Counted from the first letter of the stretch, positions 1-9,256 are shown. The stretch: 64,000 nt of DNA from Bacteroidota bacterium (GCA_021156365.1 JAJNDK010000006.1:62001-126000); one strand, 5' to 3'. Program-made: numbers and translations. Notes: a model not told the origin generated them from the sequence alone.

Positions 1-514
1 TATCGTTGATAAAGGTATCACGGCCAGTCATCATCAGCGGATTTTTCCAGATGAAATAAGCGGTACGTTTGGTCACGATTTGAATGGGCAGCTTTGCAAA
101 GCCTTTTGCGATCAGGTCCCGGATCTTCTCTGCCGTTTTTCGTTTTTCGAAAATAGCTCCAAGATTTGTGATCATGTCAAGGGAGTCAGAAAGATTTTTT
201 ATATCACTGATCCAGACCGGGAACAGCCTGCACAGCTCTTCGATCTGTTCTTTTTCATTTTCTTCCTTATTGGCAATAATGATATCCGGATTCAGCTCTT
301 TTATTTTTGCTATGTCCAGTTTTTTCGTTCCGCCTATACGTGTTTTGGTACTGAACATTTCTTTGGGATGAATACAGAATTTGGTAATACCGGTCAGTTC
401 TTCCTGCAAGCCAAGATCCCAGAGCAATTCACTCTGTGAAGGAACGACAGAAACGATCCGCCTGGGCGTTGCGTTTAGCTCAATGGTTCTGCCGGTTTGG
501 TCTGTAAATTGCAT
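1..514 (-). CDS. ABC-type substrate-binding protein, BtuF/TroA-like (3' end outside window)
   Basis: Read directly on the minus strand from the ATG at 514; the frame stays open to base 1, so only the first 171 codons are present. The protein begins MQFTDQTGRTIELNATPRRI and continues with IVSVVPSQSELLWDLG, the usual opening of helical-backbone metal or cobalamin receptors (BtuF/FepB/TroA fold). Family members bind a metal chelate and hand it to an ABC permease. No signal peptide or lipobox precedes the domain, and no upstream in-frame start would add one. It lies 16 bases downstream of the adenine deaminase stop and is probably cotranscribed with it. The ligand cannot be told from the sequence. 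Confidence 0.75.
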   Translation of the reverse strand, partial: MQFTDQTGRTIELNATPRRIVSVVPSQSELLWDLGLQEELTGITKFCIHPKEMFSTKTRIGGTKKLDIAKIKELNPDIIIANKEENEKEQIEELCRLFPVWISDIKNLSDSLDMITNLGAIFEKRKTAEKIRDLIAKGFAKLPIQIVTKRTAYFIWKNPLMMTGRDTFIND

Positions 515-530
515 GCTGATTTCTTTATGA

Positions 531-2201
531 TCAGGAGCTCATGGCCCGTTCGTTGTTTATAGCAACACTGGTAAATTCAAAAGTGGATCCGTTGAACAAT
601 CCTTTATCACTTAGTTTTAATTGAGGGATTACCAGAAGCGCCATAAACGAAAGTGTCATAAAGGGCGCATCCAGCTTACTTCCGAGTTCTTTTGCCTTTT
701 TATCGATGTTCGTATATTCTTCCGCAATGGTGTATCCGTCCTTATCTGTCATGATCCCCGCGATCGGCAATGCAATGCTCATGCTCTCCGATCCCGAATT
801 CAGAGAAAGCCCGCCTTTATTCTCAATGATCGTATTCACGGCTTTACACAGGTCTTCGTCATTCGTGCTCACTGCGACGATATTGTGACAATCGTGTGCT
901 ACACAACTGGCGATCGCTCCTTTTTTTAGCCCGAAATTTTTGATGTAGGCCACACTTACCGGTGCATCGTTGTATCGGTTCACTACGACAATTTTCAGGA
1001 TGTCTTTCTCCACATCCGACTGGAAGTTGTTGCCCTCCGGTAGTATGTTCTCATGGAGCTCTTTCGTGATCAATTGCCCGTTCAGCGCTTCTATTACGCG
1101 GATGGTATTTCCGTTTATGTCCAGCGCGAAGTCAGCCTGCGATCTTTTCTTGCAGGAAAAGTTGTTGATGGTAGCGGCAGGGATACTTGCTATCAGCGGT
1201 TTTCCGTTTTCTGCCACCAGTATTCCTTTGATGTAGGTTTTAAGGATATTAAAATCATCCAGTGTATCGATCTGAATAAAATCTGCAGATTGTCCTTGTT
1301 GTAGCACGCCTACCGGCAATTGATAATGATTGATCACATTCATGGAGGCGGCCTGCAACACATCGAACAGATCGTAGCCTGCTTTCAGTGCACGTTTTAC
1401 ATGTCCATTGATATGCTCGTGGATCAGGCTGTCCGGATGTTTATCATCACAGCAGAACATGATCTTAGAGGGATAATAATTCAGCAGGGGGATCAGCTCG
1501 TTGAAATTTTTAGCTGCACTTCCTTCGCGAATCATAATATTCACACCCTGATCCAGCTTTCCATCCGCTTCGTCAAATGTAAAACATTCATGATCGGTAC
1601 TGATCACCGGCCAGCGGTCTTCGGTGCCTGCATAAAAGTAGTTGCGCATCTGTTCGCCCTGTAAGCCCGGAGCATGGCCATCAATTGGCTTATTGTGTTT
1701 TTGTGCGATCTTTATTTTTTCGTGTACTTCTTTGTCTCCGTATATCACGCCCGGGTAATTCATCATTTCGGCCAGGTAAACGATCTCCGGCCTGCTTAGC
1801 AGCGCATCGATATCAGCGGCATTGATCTCCGCTCCCGCTGTTTCGAATTTGGTGGCAGGAACGCAGGATGGGGCGCCAAAGAAAAAATGAAAAGGAACTT
1901 TTTTGCCATTCTCTATCATGTAATTTACGCCTTCCATTCCCATTACATTCGCTATTTCATGCGGATCGGAAATGGTAGCTACTGTTCCGTGCACCGTCGC
2001 CAGCCTCGCAAATTCGGAGGGCACCAGCATGCTGCTTTCAATATGTACATGCGCATCGATAAAACCCGGAAGCGTAAATCCCTGCACTGTTTCGCTGATC
2101 CGTTCGATGGATCTTATTTTTCCTTCCTCCACGGTAACCTGTGCTGCATAGATCTCGCGGTCCAGAATGTCTATAAGATTTGTTTTGAAACTGAAGGTCA
2201 T
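531..2201 (-). CDS. ade: Adenine deaminase
   Basis: A 556-residue amidohydrolase that converts adenine to hypoxanthine and ammonia in purine salvage. The first metal-binding motif is in PGFIDAHVHIESSM (His51, His53), followed by the family stretch SDPHEIANVMG and DGHAPGL. The C-terminal half carries VAHDCHN and the glycine/serine-rich LSLNSGSESMSIALPIAG segment typical of bacterial Ade. Length fits the family, which is about 550-590 residues. The start ATG at 2201 lies 54 bases from the divergent EamA gene. Function is secure from motif content. Manganese or iron dependence is family knowledge, not visible here. Confidence 0.93.
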   Translation of the reverse strand: MTFSFKTNLIDILDREIYAAQVTVEEGKIRSIERISETVQGFTLPGFIDAHVHIESSMLVPSEFARLATVHGTVATISDPHEIANVMGMEGVNYMIENGKKVPFHFFFGAPSCVPATKFETAGAEINAADIDALLSRPEIVYLAEMMNYPGVIYGDKEVHEKIKIAQKHNKPIDGHAPGLQGEQMRNYFYAGTEDRWPVISTDHECFTFDEADGKLDQGVNIMIREGSAAKNFNELIPLLNYYPSKIMFCCDDKHPDSLIHEHINGHVKRALKAGYDLFDVLQAASMNVINHYQLPVGVLQQGQSADFIQIDTLDDFNILKTYIKGILVAENGKPLIASIPAATINNFSCKKRSQADFALDINGNTIRVIEALNGQLITKELHENILPEGNNFQSDVEKDILKIVVVNRYNDAPVSVAYIKNFGLKKGAIASCVAHDCHNIVAVSTNDEDLCKAVNTIIENKGGLSLNSGSESMSIALPIAGIMTDKDGYTIAEEYTNIDKKAKELGSKLDAPFMTLSFMALLVIPQLKLSDKGLFNGSTFEFTSVAINNERAMSS

Positions 2202-2242
2202 AAGAAGCGGTTTTATTAGCCTAAATGTACGTAATAAATTTG

Positions 2243-2250
2243 CATCTTTG
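2243..2250 (+). promoter_or_regulatory. Putative -7 element of the EamA gene
   Basis: CATCTTTG, one mismatch from the Bacteroidetes -7 box TAnnTTTG, ends 5 bases before the ATG at 2256. If it is used, transcription would start at or next to the start codon and the message would be nearly leaderless. Confidence 0.4.
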
Positions 2251-2255
2251 CAGCC

Positions 2256-3143
2256 ATGAATGATGGATTAAAAGCGCACGTTTGCCTGTTTGCAGCACAG
2301 GTTATTTATGCCCTGAACTATTCCATCGCCAAAGACCTGATGCCCCTTCATATACAACCCCTGGCCCTGGTTCTTTGCCGTATTGCCGGTGCCTGTTTGC
2401 TTTTCTGGATCCTCAGCCTTTTCTTTAAACGGGAGCCGATCGAAAAAGGAGATATGAAAAAACTCATGCTGCTGGCGCTTTTCGGTGTGGCGGTCAACCA
2501 AGTGTTTTTTATATGCGGGCTCAATCTCACGCAACCTATCAATTCTGCGATTATCATGATCTCTAACCCGATCGCGGTGATCCTTTTTACGCTACTGGTG
2601 CTGAAAGAGCGGATCACGATCTATAAAATATCGGGATTAGGACTGGGTCTTGTTGGTGCAGTGACGCTCCTGCTGTTCAAAGGAAATTTCACACTGGGAA
2701 GTGATACGATCCTTGGTGATCTTATGACGCTTGTTAATTCACTTTCCTGGGCGGTTTTTGTAGTGATGGCCAAGCCGTATATGCAAAAATACCAGACCGT
2801 AACGGTGATGAAGTGGATCTTCCTGTTCGGCCTGATCTACGTGAGCCCCTTAGGTATTGCGGATGTGCTGAAAACCGACTGGACCGGTTTCGATCAGCAT
2901 GCCTGGTTTGCATTGGGCTTTGTGGTGGTGGCGACTACCTTCCTGGCCTATCTTCTCAATACGTATGCACTGAAAGCGCTCAGTCCTTCGGTAGTAAGTA
3001 TGTACATTTACCTGCAACCTTTCCTCGCAACATTATTTGCCGTATCTTTAGGCAAGGACCATTTGAGCCCGATCAAGATCCTGTCGGCCGTTTGTATAAT
3101 AACAGGAGTATATTTAGTAAGTAAAAAAACAAAAAAAATATGA
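2256..3143 (+). CDS. EamA/DMT-family inner-membrane transporter
   Basis: A 295-residue protein with about ten hydrophobic segments arranged as two EamA repeats (roughly residues 8-135 and 150-288). It shows the family features NYSIAKDLMP near the N-terminus, NSAIIMISNPIAVILFTLLVLKERI at the end of the first repeat, and the matching SPSVVSMYIYLQPFLATLFAV in the second. DMT transporters export or import small metabolites such as amino acids or nucleosides; the substrate cannot be predicted. The stop overlaps the start of the next gene (ATGA), which suggests translational coupling to the YicC-type gene. Confidence 0.9.
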   Translation: MNDGLKAHVCLFAAQVIYALNYSIAKDLMPLHIQPLALVLCRIAGACLLFWILSLFFKREPIEKGDMKKLMLLALFGVAVNQVFFICGLNLTQPINSAIIMISNPIAVILFTLLVLKERITIYKISGLGLGLVGAVTLLLFKGNFTLGSDTILGDLMTLVNSLSWAVFVVMAKPYMQKYQTVTVMKWIFLFGLIYVSPLGIADVLKTDWTGFDQHAWFALGFVVVATTFLAYLLNTYALKALSPSVVSMYIYLQPFLATLFAVSLGKDHLSPIKILSAVCIITGVYLVSKKTKKI

Positions 3144-4009
3144 TGCAATCCATGACAGGGTTCGGGAAAGCCGGAAAAGAACTGCCGAACCTGACCATAC
3201 AGGTAGAAATAAAATCACTCAACAGCAAGGGAATGGATCTGAATATGCGTCTTCCGTCGGTGTACCGCGAGAAAGAGCTCGAGCTGCGATCCGAAATTTC
3301 CAAGCTGCTGGAGCGCGGTAAAGTAGATGTATCCGTGAACATCGAAAGCAAGACAGAAGAATCGGCTGTGAAGATCAATAACCAGCTTGCCCTGAATTAT
3401 TACAATCAGCTGAAAGAACTGGCTGTATTGCTGAAGGAAGATGATCGTTCGCTGATGGGAGAGGTGTTGAAAATGCCGGACGTAGTGAAGAATGAAAAGA
3501 AGGAGCTGGACGAAGAAGAATGGAAAGCCATCAAGGAAGCCTTGTATGCCGCGATCAAAGATCTGCAAAAGTTCAGGAAAGAGGAGGGAAGCTCTATTCA
3601 GTCGGATTTCACCAAACAGCTGAACAGTATCCTCGATAAGCTGCAGCAGATCGAAGCACATGATCCGAAACGTATTGAAAATATAAAAGGGCGCATCTCC
3701 AAAAACCTGGCGGAATATATTCCATCTGCATCCGTTGATCAGAATCGCTATGAGCAGGAGTTGATCTATTACATCGAGAAGATCGATATCAACGAAGAAA
3801 AGGTACGTTTAAAAACCCATTGTAATTATTTTCTGACCACGATGACAGAACCGGCCAGCGGCAGAAAATTGAATTTCATTGCACAGGAGATCGGCAGGGA
3901 GATCAATACCATCGGTTCGAAAGCGAATGATGCTGATATCCAGAAGCTCGTGGTGCTGATGAAAGATGAGCTGGAAAAGATCAAGGAACAGACGAATAAT
4001 GTGCTTTAA
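3140..4009 (+). CDS. YicC/YloC-family endoribonuclease
   Basis: A 289-residue protein with the family N-terminus MQSMTGFGKA, the motif EIKSLNSKGMDLNMRLP at about 27-43, and the conserved C-terminal DUF1732 region (EQELIYYIEKIDINEEKVRLKTH, then GRKLNFIAQEIGREINTIGSKAND). YicC proteins are cytoplasmic RNases reported to help degrade small RNAs. Two adjacent ATGs exist (3140 and 3143); the second gives the usual MQSMTGFG start. It overlaps the EamA stop by four bases. The C-terminal helix rich in Lys and Glu is normal for the family. Confidence 0.92.
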   Translation: MMQSMTGFGKAGKELPNLTIQVEIKSLNSKGMDLNMRLPSVYREKELELRSEISKLLERGKVDVSVNIESKTEESAVKINNQLALNYYNQLKELAVLLKEDDRSLMGEVLKMPDVVKNEKKELDEEEWKAIKEALYAAIKDLQKFRKEEGSSIQSDFTKQLNSILDKLQQIEAHDPKRIENIKGRISKNLAEYIPSASVDQNRYEQELIYYIEKIDINEEKVRLKTHCNYFLTTMTEPASGRKLNFIAQEIGREINTIGSKANDADIQKLVVLMKDELEKIKEQTNNVL

Positions 4010-4017
4010 AAATTGAA

Positions 4018-4039
4018 CCATCGCGAGGCTTCGCGATGG
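4018..4039. repeat. Perfect hairpin between convergent genes
   Basis: CCATCGCGA-GGCT-TCGCGATGG is a nine-base-pair perfect stem with a four-base loop, nine bases after the YicC stop. No T-tract follows on either strand, so it is not a classical intrinsic terminator. The core TCGCGAGGCTTCGCGA reappears as its reverse complement at 26096-26111, which marks it as a repeat-family hairpin. Confidence 0.7.
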
Positions 4040-4160
4040 CATATAAGTTTTAGCTGCAGAATACGTATTGATTTCCGATAGTTATCCGGATTGTGATTGT
4101 CACCGACAATCGTTTTTAATGATTTTCTTTGCGCTCTCTGCGAGCCATATGCTTCATCAG

Positions 4161-5066
4161 CTATCCCTTATTCCTTGGATGATACGAAATGATATTATCC
4201 CTCAGGTAATGATTATCGATATGCGCATAGATCTCGGTAGTGGTAATCGATTGGTGGCCTAACATTTCCTGGATCGCACGCAAGTCTGCACCGCCTTCTA
4301 CAAGGTGGGTTGCAAAAGAATGCCGGAAGGTATGCGGTCCGATCGTTTTAGTAATGCCGGCTTTTTCAGCGAGGCCTTTAATAATGTAGAACACCATCAC
4401 TCTCGATAATTTCCCACCCCGTCTGTTGAGGAACAAAATATCCGTACTGACTTTATTAACGGGAATATGCACCCTGATCTCTTTCAGGTATACATTGATG
4501 TATTTTTTTGCCAGGCGCCCGATCGGCACCAACCGTTGCTTATCACCTTTCCCAATAACGGAAATATAGTTATCACGGAAATGAAGATCGGATATCCGGA
4601 TGTTTACGAGCTCACTTACCCGCAGTCCGCAACCATACAGCGTTTCGAGCAGGGCCCTGTTTCGCTGCCCCTCCGGTGTAGAGTAATCGATCTTTGCAAA
4701 CAGGGCATCCATTTCCTGTATGCTGAGCACTTCGGGCAGGTGCCGCGTGGTTTTGGGGAAATCGAGCAGCTCGGTAGGATCGTCCCTGATCTCGTTCTCC
4801 TGGATAAGATATTTATAGAAACTACGAACACCCGACAGTATCCTTGCCTGCGTGGTAGCACCCAATCCCAATTCATTGATCTCTTTTATGAATTGCTGCA
4901 AATGTTTTAATTCCACTTTGACCGGACCGATGGAAAAAGCAGTGTTGATGAAATTTTCCAGCTTATTGATGTCATCCATGTATCCTTCTGCCGTGTTTTC
5001 AGACAGGGAACGTTCCATCAGCAGGTAATGCCTGAATCCTTTTTTGTATATACCCCAGTTGCTCAA
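4161..5066 (-). CDS. xerD: Tyrosine recombinase XerD
   Basis: A 301-residue recombinase of the XerC/D type that resolves chromosome dimers at dif. The N-terminal core-binding SAM-like domain spans about 5-95 (YLLMERSLSENTAEGYMDD). The catalytic domain holds all the expected residues: Arg149 in GCGLRVSEL, Lys173 in GKGDKQRLVP, His245 and Arg248 in PHTFRHSFATHL, His271 in LGHQSITTT and the nucleophile Tyr280 in EIYAH. Length is standard and no mobile-element genes flank it, so it is the housekeeping enzyme and not an integrase. The choice of XerD over XerC is by overall resemblance. Confidence 0.92.
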   Translation of the reverse strand: MSNWGIYKKGFRHYLLMERSLSENTAEGYMDDINKLENFINTAFSIGPVKVELKHLQQFIKEINELGLGATTQARILSGVRSFYKYLIQENEIRDDPTELLDFPKTTRHLPEVLSIQEMDALFAKIDYSTPEGQRNRALLETLYGCGLRVSELVNIRISDLHFRDNYISVIGKGDKQRLVPIGRLAKKYINVYLKEIRVHIPVNKVSTDILFLNRRGGKLSRVMVFYIIKGLAEKAGITKTIGPHTFRHSFATHLVEGGADLRAIQEMLGHQSITTTEIYAHIDNHYLRDNIISYHPRNKG

Positions 5067-5092
5067 TACGGTAAAATTGCAAAAAATGTTTG

Positions 5093-5100
5093 TAGCTTTA
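5093..5100 (+). promoter_or_regulatory. Putative -7 element of aroQ
   Basis: TAGCTTTA, one mismatch from TAnnTTTG, ends 4 bases before the aroQ ATG at 5105, so the transcript would be leaderless or nearly so. It sits in the 38-base gap shared with the divergent xerD. Confidence 0.4.
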
Positions 5101-5104
5101 CGGT

Positions 5105-5518
5105 ATGGTAATTTTAATTATTAACGGGCCCAACCTTAATTTATTGGGGAAACGTGAGCAGGAGATCTATGGCAGCGAAAATTTCGAAAGCTACCTGGAG
5201 AACCTGCGGAAACAATTCCCGGATCACCGTCTTGATTATTTTCAAAGCAATGTGGAAGGTGAGCTCATCAATAAGCTGCACGAGGCAGGCTTTTCAGCAG
5301 ATGGGATCATCCTCAATGCCGGAGCGTATACTCATACTTCCATTGCCCTCGCAGATGCCGTTGCAGCCATTACCTCGCCGGTAATTGAAGTGCACATTAG
5401 TAATATTTTTGCGCGGGAAGAGTACCGCCACGTTTCCTATGTCGGCCGGCATTGCAAAGGGAGTATCTCCGGGTTCGGTCTCCGGGGCTATGAGCTTGCG
5501 CTTAGCTCTTTTCTATAG
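5105..5518 (+). CDS. aroQ: 3-dehydroquinate dehydratase, type II
   Basis: A 137-residue shikimate-pathway enzyme that converts 3-dehydroquinate to 3-dehydroshikimate. The signature INGPNLNLLGKREQEIYG (residues 6-23) contains the catalytic Tyr22. NAGAYTHTS (from 71) and EVHISNIFAREEYR (95-108) carry the substrate-binding Asn71, His77, catalytic His97 and Arg108. Type II enzymes are dodecamers of about 140-150 residues, so the gene is full length. It is divergent from xerD and convergent with the long T9SS protein gene. Confidence 0.96.
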   Translation: MVILIINGPNLNLLGKREQEIYGSENFESYLENLRKQFPDHRLDYFQSNVEGELINKLHEAGFSADGIILNAGAYTHTSIALADAVAAITSPVIEVHISNIFAREEYRHVSYVGRHCKGSISGFGLRGYELALSSFL

Positions 5519-5583
5519 ATTAAGGCATATCCTACCACAGGATTTTATTAAAACTCTTTTGATCCTTATTTCAGGCATAAAAA

Positions 5584-5618
5584 AAGCCACTGACCTGTTT
5601 CGGACCAGTGGCTTCTTT
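5584..5618. terminator. Bidirectional terminator between aroQ and the T9SS protein gene
   Basis: AAGCCACTG at 5584-5592 pairs with CAGTGGCTT at 5606-5614. A-rich sequence lies on the left and T-rich on the right, so it can act for both convergent genes. Confidence 0.8.
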
Positions 5619-5632
5619 CATATTTTGAATGC

Positions 5633-8600
5633 TTATTCTACGATCAGTTTTTTAGTTGTCTTTCCGGCAGGGCCTGAAGCGATCACCGTATAAACACCTT
5701 TTGCAAAAGAGCTTACATCAAATGTATACGCAGTACCGGAGGTGTTGATCGAATCGCTGTATACAACACGGCCCAGTGCATCTGCTACCTGTATGGAGCC
5801 GAAGGCATTGTTTTTTGCAAACACTAATGTTACCTGTGCATTTGCAGGGTTCGGGAATAACCGGATATCATTGGCAGAAGTAATATCCTTCATGCCGATC
5901 GAGTTAGGCGATTTGATGTTCGAACGGGAAGTATTGATCGCACCACGTGTAGGATCGCAGGTAGTTAACCATTCGATTTCGATGCGGTATCTTGCGCCGC
6001 CACCCGGAACCGGGTTGTTATCTACCCAGGTTGTAGCCGTAGGATTGATAGCTCCGTCCAGCAGATCCCATGTTCCGCCTACTGCAAATGAATCTCTATA
6101 CACTTTATAGAAGTCAACGGTTTGCCCGATGTATAGATTCCACTGAAGATTTACAGTACCTGCTCCTAGGCTGGTACTCATGAACATAGTTGTGTGGTAT
6201 GCTGATTTGGCACCTTCGTTACCGCAGCTGTCAACCGCTGATATGGTGTACTGTTCAAGGCTGCTGTTCGGATCGTAATCGGAAAGTGTATCCACAATAT
6301 ACGACTCATCTTCGTATGCAACGGTTCCTACTAAAGTGTCAACGAGCGCACTGATCCTTCTGTATACACGGAAGCTGTCAATATCGCTGCTTGCAGGGCG
6401 CACCCAGTATACTTCATTATATTGGGAAGCTGTATCTACAGTAGCCACACACACATCCACGATCGGAAGTGAATTGAAATTCACGATGTATGCAGCGCTT
6501 GAATCCCTTGTACCGCATGCATTCGTAGGTACTACCTGAATACTTGTTGTGCCCGTAACGCCTGTGAAATCAACAGTAATACTATCGGTGCCTGTGCCTG
6601 AAGTGATGGCTCCGTTACTCAGGATCCAGGTATAAGAAGTTGCATAAGCCACAGGATCGATATCATAAGAAACAGCATCGGCAGTAGGACAAAGCTGCAG
6701 GAAAGCTGTTCCGGTAATTGCTCCGGCATTGGCAGGCAATGGGTTTACCGTTACTGCAAAATCCGTAGAGTCGCCTGTACCGCAGGAATTTTTACCTTTT
6801 ACATAGATCCTTCCGTTCTGTTCGTTAAGCCCGATGTTGAATGTTTCCGTTGCAGGTACCGGGTTGGTGTTTGTTCCATCCAGTGCAGTCCATACATAAG
6901 AAGTAGCTCCAACGATCGTAGGAACGGTATAGGTCACACCCTGTTCTCCCTGGCAAACGATTGCAGGACCTGATATGGCTCCCGGTGCCGAAGGAAGTGC
7001 GGTAAGATTTACCATAAGACTGTTAGTGGAGCTGGTGCCACAGGAATTGGAAGCACTTACAGTAATGTTGCCCGGAATAGCTGTATTGTCATATTCCAGT
7101 ACTATGGAATTAGGAGAAGGGTTGGCAACGATATTTCCTCCTGTCATTGTTGTCCAGTTATAACCGGTAGCATTTGTTACCGATGCAATTGAATACGTAT
7201 ACTGGTTAGTAGTGTTTCCTGCACAAATAGCGGAACTGGTACCGAACACTGTTCCCGGAGTGGCAGGTGCATCGATCACCGTAATTGTTTTTTGTGTATT
7301 GTAATACAGGCTGGTTGTAGTACTGTGAATTCTCATGTATACTGTATACGTTCCGACAGTGTTGTAGGTGAAAGAAGGATTCTGAAGCGTGGATGTATAG
7401 TTCGGCATAGATCCGTTGTAATTAAAATCCCACTCCCAGGTATCCGGATTTCCAACCGAAAGATCTGTGAAATTCAAGGTGGAATTTTTACAAACAGTGA
7501 TAACAGGTATTGTAACGTCGCTTAACGGACTGTATGAGAAATTGGCAGCCGGCGCACAGGCAACGTTTGCGAAATTAGTTGTGATAGTTATTGTATCTTT
7601 TTTTGGAGGGCACACACTTCCGGTTTTTGTAACCGTCCAGATGTATTGATAGGTTTGTGGCGAAGTTAAACCGCTTAAAGAAGTACTGTTGCTGCTTGCA
7701 TTTCCGATAGATGGTACCGGGGTTCCACTGAGCCATGTCCAGGCCCCGGTGTTTCCGCTTGCAACAGAGGTAGCAGTAAGGAAAGTTGTTCCCGAACAAA
7801 CAAGTGGCTGATCAAGTCCTGCATCAGGAGTGGATGCCTGCGCGTCTACCTGGATGGATTTGGTGGAAACAGTTCCGTTACCGCAGCCGAATGTATTGCT
7901 TCCATACACACCAATGTTTCCGGAAGGTGTGGATGCAGAAGTGGCGATCGTTACAGTTGGAGTTCCAAGTCCTGCGGTGATGGTGTAATTAGCCGGAACA
8001 CTCCAGTTATAAGTAGTGGCATTCGCAATGGCAGGAACAGTGTAGGTAGCACTTGTACCCGCACATATCGGTGTAGATCCGCTTATTACACCTGCAGCTG
8101 CAGGGATAGGCCGTACGGTAATTGTAAATGTAGCAATAGCTGTGTTCGCAGTATGCCAGCCGTCATTCACAGTAACCGTTATGATCGCTGTTCCCGACTG
8201 ACCTGCTACCGGAGTGTATTTAAGTGTTGCGCCGGAGGCCGGGCTCGAATACGTAATGGCAGGATTCGGAATGAGGCCAGTGTTATTGGATACTGCCGAT
8301 ACACTGATCGTTTGTGATTCTGCTGTGCTTCCATCGCTGATACCGGACAGGTTTATTGTTTGCTGGCTTGCATTCTGGCAGACCGTCACACTGGAAACTG
8401 CATTGATAGTTGGTGGATTGTTCAGGGTATAAAACGCGTAAGAAGAGCCGCTGACATAGTTTTTTGTGTTTACTGCATAAGAAGAAGATGTTGGAAAAGT
8501 TCCGTTTGAAAAAGCATGTGAATAAGCATAATACAAAGTGGCAGGCTGAAGATTGGTAACGCCAACACTTGTTCCGCTGCCCGCATACACCGCATATCCG

Positions 8601-9232
8601 CCGCCTAATGCCGAGCCTCCCCCATATGTACTGGAAGCCGGATAATGGTATCCATCTGTAGGATATACATTTGTTCCGGTAGAAGGTCTTACATAGATGA
8701 GTCTCCCATCAGCGCCCGTACCTGTAGTGCTGAATATGGAAGCGCTTGTATAGCTTGGTGTGACAGAACTAATGCTGGCAACTGCAGAAGGCGAGGTGTC
8801 AAGCGTATAGAACTGCTCATAGTTGGCCGAGCTTGTTGAATTATTATAGGCATATATAACACTTGGGAATGATTGTATGGTTACATACTCATATACATAC
8901 GCGTAATAGGCCGTATTTGCAACAAGGCTGGATACAAATACGCTTGTTCCCGTTCCTTCATAAACAAGAAAATTGTCCGAAGCACCTAAAGATGTACCAT
9001 TCCCATAAATACCACTTGCAGAATAATTGGAAGTAGTAGAAGAAGGAGGTGCAACCTGGCTACTGGATAATTTACGGATTACTACTATACATGCGTTGCC
9101 GCTTCCACGGGTCCAGCTAACCGTAGCACCCGATGTAGTTTTATAAGTTATTTGAACATTGCTGGCCTGCGTTTGAGCAGAAATTGACATGCTTAAAAAA
9201 AGGCCGAATAATAAAAAGTAGAGTTTTTTCAT
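5633..9232 (-). CDS. Large secreted multi-domain protein with PKD/Ig-like domains and T9SS sorting domain
   Basis: The start chosen is the ATG at 9232 (MKKLYFLLFG..., signal peptide ending near SISAQ), giving 1199 residues. A longer reading from 9259 would place nine unlikely residues before the signal peptide and would include the promoter. Two related FN3-like units (about 25-125 and 145-250) share 'YGNGTSLG/YGGGSALG ... VYxGxGTSV' and 'ANTAYYAYVYEY/PATLYYAYSHAF'. They are followed by a cadherin-like block ending in TITVTVNDGWHTANT. Next come several PKD-like modules that start with 'GxISG...ICxG' and contain 'ATxYxW', a classical PKD domain (WEWDFNYNG...VGTYTVYMRI), two FN3-like domains, and a C-terminal type A sorting domain (IRLFPNPANAQVTL ... 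FAKGVYTV ... KKLIVE). It is probably a cell-surface adhesin or structural protein exported by T9SS. No catalytic domain was seen. Confidence 0.88.
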   Translation of the reverse strand: MKKLYFLLFGLFLSMSISAQTQASNVQITYKTTSGATVSWTRGSGNACIVVIRKLSSSQVAPPSSTTSNYSASGIYGNGTSLGASDNFLVYEGTGTSVFVSSLVANTAYYAYVYEYVTIQSFPSVIYAYNNSTSSANYEQFYTLDTSPSAVASISSVTPSYTSASIFSTTGTGADGRLIYVRPSTGTNVYPTDGYHYPASSTYGGGSALGGGYAVYAGSGTSVGVTNLQPATLYYAYSHAFSNGTFPTSSSYAVNTKNYVSGSSYAFYTLNNPPTINAVSSVTVCQNASQQTINLSGISDGSTAESQTISVSAVSNNTGLIPNPAITYSSPASGATLKYTPVAGQSGTAIITVTVNDGWHTANTAIATFTITVRPIPAAAGVISGSTPICAGTSATYTVPAIANATTYNWSVPANYTITAGLGTPTVTIATSASTPSGNIGVYGSNTFGCGNGTVSTKSIQVDAQASTPDAGLDQPLVCSGTTFLTATSVASGNTGAWTWLSGTPVPSIGNASSNSTSLSGLTSPQTYQYIWTVTKTGSVCPPKKDTITITTNFANVACAPAANFSYSPLSDVTIPVITVCKNSTLNFTDLSVGNPDTWEWDFNYNGSMPNYTSTLQNPSFTYNTVGTYTVYMRIHSTTTSLYYNTQKTITVIDAPATPGTVFGTSSAICAGNTTNQYTYSIASVTNATGYNWTTMTGGNIVANPSPNSIVLEYDNTAIPGNITVSASNSCGTSSTNSLMVNLTALPSAPGAISGPAIVCQGEQGVTYTVPTIVGATSYVWTALDGTNTNPVPATETFNIGLNEQNGRIYVKGKNSCGTGDSTDFAVTVNPLPANAGAITGTAFLQLCPTADAVSYDIDPVAYATSYTWILSNGAITSGTGTDSITVDFTGVTGTTSIQVVPTNACGTRDSSAAYIVNFNSLPIVDVCVATVDTASQYNEVYWVRPASSDIDSFRVYRRISALVDTLVGTVAYEDESYIVDTLSDYDPNSSLEQYTISAVDSCGNEGAKSAYHTTMFMSTSLGAGTVNLQWNLYIGQTVDFYKVYRDSFAVGGTWDLLDGAINPTATTWVDNNPVPGGGARYRIEIEWLTTCDPTRGAINTSRSNIKSPNSIGMKDITSANDIRLFPNPANAQVTLVFAKNNAFGSIQVADALGRVVYSDSINTSGTAYTFDVSSFAKGVYTVIASGPAGKTTKKLIVE

Positions 9233-9256
9233 GGAATAAATATAGTTTTCGTCATA

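Noticed and set aside
4161-5066. Integrase marking a mobile island
   Set aside because: The protein is of the XerC/D housekeeping size and type, with aroQ and yicC as neighbours, and no att-like repeats were seen.
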